DNA from: SHZL01 sp963784425
GTDB taxonomy: Bacteria > Pseudomonadota > Gammaproteobacteria > Xanthomonadales > SZUA-36
Assembly (NCBI GenBank): GCA_963784425.1
Contig: CAWARM010000007.1
Span: 248,001 to 312,000, forward strand
Direction: 5' to 3'
DNA: 64,000 nucleotides
Shown here piece after piece: positions 63,380 to 64,000 of this stretch. Position 1 is the first letter of the stretch; each line of letters opens with the position of its first letter. The notes under the pieces were generated by a model, which did not search any database, was not told where the DNA came from, and saw only the letters and a program-made list of their open reading frames with translations. A program made the translations under genes and the position numbers.

Positions 63380-64000
63380 CTATTTGCCCGTTCCCGATCC
63401 TGTTGTCGTTTTGGGATCGATACCCAGTGCACGCAATTTGCGATACAGGTGAGTGCGTTCCATGCCTACTGACTCGGCAAGTTTACCCACGCTGCCGTTG
63501 GCCAGCTGCAGTTGGTAACTGAGGTACTCCCGCTCGAATTGCTCCCGCGCTTCGCGCAAGGGCAGTTTGAAGATCTCCAGGTGGCTGCCGACGGTGGTTG
63601 GCTCAGCGGGACTCTGGCGCAATGCCTCTTCCACCTCGTTAACGGTTACGTCACCCTCTCCCCCGAGTATGAGCAGGCGCTGAACCAGGTTACGCAATTC
63701 GCGGATGTTGCCTGGCCAGCTGTGATTGCGCAGCCGGTTCAGGGCAGACACGGAAAAGGAACGATAAGGCAGGCCCTCGTGATTCGGAAACCAGTCTGCA
63801 TAAAAGCGCACGAGGTCAGGTACGTCATCGGGGCGCTCGCGCAGAGAAGGAATGGCCAGCGCCAGCACATTCAGGCGATAGTAAAGCTGTTCCAATGAAG
63901 GTTCGCGGTGGGCAAGATCAACCAGGTCCGCGCTGCCGCTGGCTATCACCCTGCAGTTCAGCGGGCGTCTGCCGGCGCCTCCTTCATGCGCAAACTGGCC
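63380..64000 (-). CDS. NtrX-like sigma-54-dependent regulator (5' part outside window)
   Basis: The frame is open to the right edge; only the end of the AAA+ domain and the DNA-binding domain are visible. LNCRVIASGSADL, YYRLNVLALAIPSLRERPDDVPDLVRFY and SWPGNIRELRNLVQRLLIL are AAA+ sigma-54 activator segments. The C-terminal GSVGKLAESVGMERTHLYRKLRALGID is the Fis-type helix-turn-helix in the form typical of NtrX (VGMERSALHRKLK). It likely works with a membrane kinase NtrY encoded beyond the edge. The assignment as NtrX is by C-terminal similarity only. Confidence 0.8.
   Translation of the reverse strand, partial: GQFAHEGGAGRRPLNCRVIASGSADLVDLAHREPSLEQLYYRLNVLALAIPSLRERPDDVPDLVRFYADWFPNHEGLPYRSFSVSALNRLRNHSWPGNIRELRNLVQRLLILGGEGDVTVNEVEEALRQSPAEPTTVGSHLEIFKLPLREAREQFEREYLSYQLQLANGSVGKLAESVGMERTHLYRKLRALGIDPKTTTGSGTGK

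Overview
Organism. The window looks like a chromosomal segment of a Gammaproteobacterium. The order glnA, DUF4124 gene, glnL (ntrB), glnG (ntrC) with a sigma-54/NtrC-type glnA promoter is typical of that class. TonB-dependent receptors, COG5616-type TolB-N/TPR proteins and RmuC agree. I cannot place it below class with confidence. No tRNA, rRNA, CRISPR array, insertion sequence or transposase gene was seen.

Layout. 1-5.1 kb: an LLM flavin oxidoreductase (cut by the left edge), two PLP enzymes, a MarR regulator and an amino-acid permease. 5.2-13.8 kb: two TonB-dependent receptors, two tandem amidohydrolases and a CDGSH-cupin fusion, which read as an uptake-and-hydrolysis locus. 13.8-34.3 kb: eight paralogous membrane-anchored TolB-N/TPR proteins on the minus strand, interrupted by an APC permease and an N-acyl-D-amino-acid deacylase. 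34.5-40.7 kb: an MBL-fold hydrolase, a DUF6090-like protein, pirin, FMN reductase, RmuC and a DUF3095 protein. 40.7-55.4 kb: an unusual signalling locus made of a CHAT protein, two membrane-anchored vWA proteins, a MotA/TolQ/ExbB-type channel, two FHA proteins (one fused to a degenerate trypsin-like domain), a pseudokinase-FGE fusion, a Gln-rich secreted protein and two more envelope proteins. 55.6-64 kb: a sorbosone-dehydrogenase-like protein, a CDP-glycerol-transferase-like protein, the glnA-glnLG nitrogen region, dtd and an NtrX-like regulator cut by the right edge.

Unusual signals. (1) Ten copies, mostly exactly 75 bp, of a palindromic element with conserved GGGGTCAGAG/CTCTGACCCC ends and copy-specific but internally complementary inner arms. 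Seven sit in frame at the same linker of seven of the eight TPR paralogs, one lies in the signal-peptide region of the deacylase gene, and two are intergenic. This resembles the Rickettsia palindromic elements in behaviour. (2) At several gene junctions the ATGA stop/start overlap has been tandemly duplicated (8-, 13-, 16- or 17-bp units), leaving chains of tiny ORFs that hand over from stop to start until the real gene begins. (3) The 40.7-55.4 kb locus can be read as an ion-channel (stator-like) complex whose TolR/MotB-like partners carry vWA domains, wired to FHA, pseudokinase and CHAT modules.

Caveat. Six genes carry single-base frameshifts, several of them in short homopolymers or repeats. 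They may be sequencing or assembly errors rather than true pseudogenes, and are reported as broken as given.
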